From the NCBI GenBank assembly GCA_029932425.1, contig JAOZQC010000208.1:1-6366 (forward strand): 6,366 nt of DNA, read 5' to 3'. Each line of letters opens with the position of its first letter. The stretch's first letter is position 1. The translations under genes were made by a program, and so were the position numbers. The notes below the pieces were generated by a model. It made no database searches. It saw only the letters and a program-made list of their open reading frames with translations, and was not told the DNA's origin. The stretch comes from Planctomycetota bacterium. GTDB taxonomy: Bacteria > Planctomycetota > JAJSAM01. Of the stretch, positions 5,652-6,366 are shown one piece after another.

Positions 5652-6366
5652 GTGAGAATCGTCTCCGCGCGCATCCTGCCCGCCGTCCTCTTCCTCGCGC
5701 TGGGGCTCCCCGCGGCGGGGGACGGGGTCCGGGACCTCGCGCGGGACGCCGCGCCCTTCCTCGACCTCCTCGCGGGGCGCCCCGCCTCCTTCGACCTCCG
5801 GATCGAGCTGCGGGGGGGCCCCCTCGCCGGGACGGGCGGGGCGGCGCTCCGGCTCCGGCGGGCCGGGCCCGAGTTCTTCGATCTCGCGATCGACCACGAG
5901 ACGTACCCCCTGCGGCTCGTGCGCACGGCGGGAACCACCTGCCTGCTGCTCCCGCGCCGGAAGGTGGCGTTCCTCGGCGACGGCCCGGCGCCCGGGCCGG
6001 ACCACCTGCGCCCCGCGGGATCCCGCCGGCGGCTCGTGTCCCGCGACTCCGGCCTGGGGGAGGTCCTGGACGCCGCCGCCGGGCTCGCCCTTCTCGCCCG
6101 GGTGAGCCCGAAGCTCGGGGGCGGGGCGCTCGCCTCCCTCGCCGGCCTCCGGCCCGGCTCCACCCCCGGGGAGTGGATCGCCGGTCGCCGGCCCGGAACG
6201 CGGGTGACCTTCTCCCGGACGCCGCCCGCCCTCACCGTCCGCGCCGGGGACCTCCGCGTCCGGGCGGTGCTCGAGCCGCGGCCCGCGCCGAGGCCTCCGG
6301 CGGCGATCGCGCTCCCCCCGGACTACCGGGTCTTCTCCGTGGACCGGGAGGAGATGGAGCGGGTGA
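5652..6366 (+). CDS. Secreted protein, weakly LolA-like, C-terminus outside window
   Basis: The frame runs from GTG 5652 through 238 complete codons to the window edge without a stop; the TGA at the very end is out of frame. The N-terminus, MRIVSARILPAVLFLALG when the GTG is read as Met, then LPAAGDG, is a signal peptide with likely cleavage near residue 22-23. The mature part begins with an amphipathic helix (VRDLARDAAPFLDLLAGRP) and continues in alternating strands: SFDLRIELRGG, AALRLRRAGPEFFDLAIDH, YPLRLVRTAGTTCLLLPRRKVAFLG. A helix followed by an antiparallel sheet measuring 'substance on a lipid-like ligand' is the pattern of LolA/DUF2092-type half-barrels, so an envelope lipoprotein or lipid-binding role is possible but unproven. 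There is no lipobox cysteine at the cleavage site. GC3 is nearly complete, the ribosome site is strong, and a short upstream frame stops in a GTGA overlap that is probably chance. Confidence 0.75.
   Translation, partial: MRIVSARILPAVLFLALGLPAAGDGVRDLARDAAPFLDLLAGRPASFDLRIELRGGPLAGTGGAALRLRRAGPEFFDLAIDHETYPLRLVRTAGTTCLLLPRRKVAFLGDGPAPGPDHLRPAGSRRRLVSRDSGLGEVLDAAAGLALLARVSPKLGGGALASLAGLRPGSTPGEWIAGRRPGTRVTFSRTPPALTVRAGDLRVRAVLEPRPAPRPPAAIALPPDYRVFSVDREEMERV

Overview
The window is very GC-rich, with third codon positions almost entirely G or C, and reads as bacterial chromosome. Signal-peptide proteins, a family of surface-protein-like genes that is poorly characterised, a hydrolase with a charged helical tail and a HEAT-like helical gene fit a Gram-negative lineage such as Planctomycetota or a neighbouring phylum. 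That placement is a loose inference from protein style, not from a marker gene.

The left half is one minus-strand gene cluster, read from about 3485 down to the window edge. In order it holds an A-type iron-sulfur carrier (HesB/IscA/ErpA family), a GlcD-type FAD-linked D-2-hydroxyacid dehydrogenase, a secreted alpha/beta hydrolase with a helical tail, and a secreted DUF3352-like protein cut by the window edge. The first gap is 19 bases. The next two junctions are 4-base ATGA overlaps, so the last three genes are probably translationally coupled. A sigma70-like promoter (3539-3567) precedes the cluster. No GlcE or GlcF partner for the dehydrogenase is visible.

Divergent from this cluster is a four-helix DUF4149-like membrane protein (3651-4166). 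It may be leaderless: a TACAAT box sits nine bases before its ATG and there is no Shine-Dalgarno sequence.

From 4167 to 4456 there is no gene but much dyad structure: an A-rich patch inside an inverted repeat, then two nested palindromes that share an arm. These lie directly upstream of a complete CCA-encoding tRNA with anticodon CAT, most likely tRNA-Ile2 (lysidine type). Small perfect hairpins follow the tRNA.

From about 4686 to 5365 two plus-strand reading frames each look coding in turn. Together they describe one helical, HEAT-like protein broken by a single -1 frameshift near 4912-4925. It is either a pseudogene, a base error, or a recoded gene. After a hairpin-rich gap (5366-5651) a secreted protein with weak LolA-like character starts at GTG 5652 and runs off the right edge.

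I see no mobile element, CRISPR array or recognisable defence system. The best candidates for something undescribed are the nested, arm-sharing palindromes upstream of the tRNA and the split helical gene.
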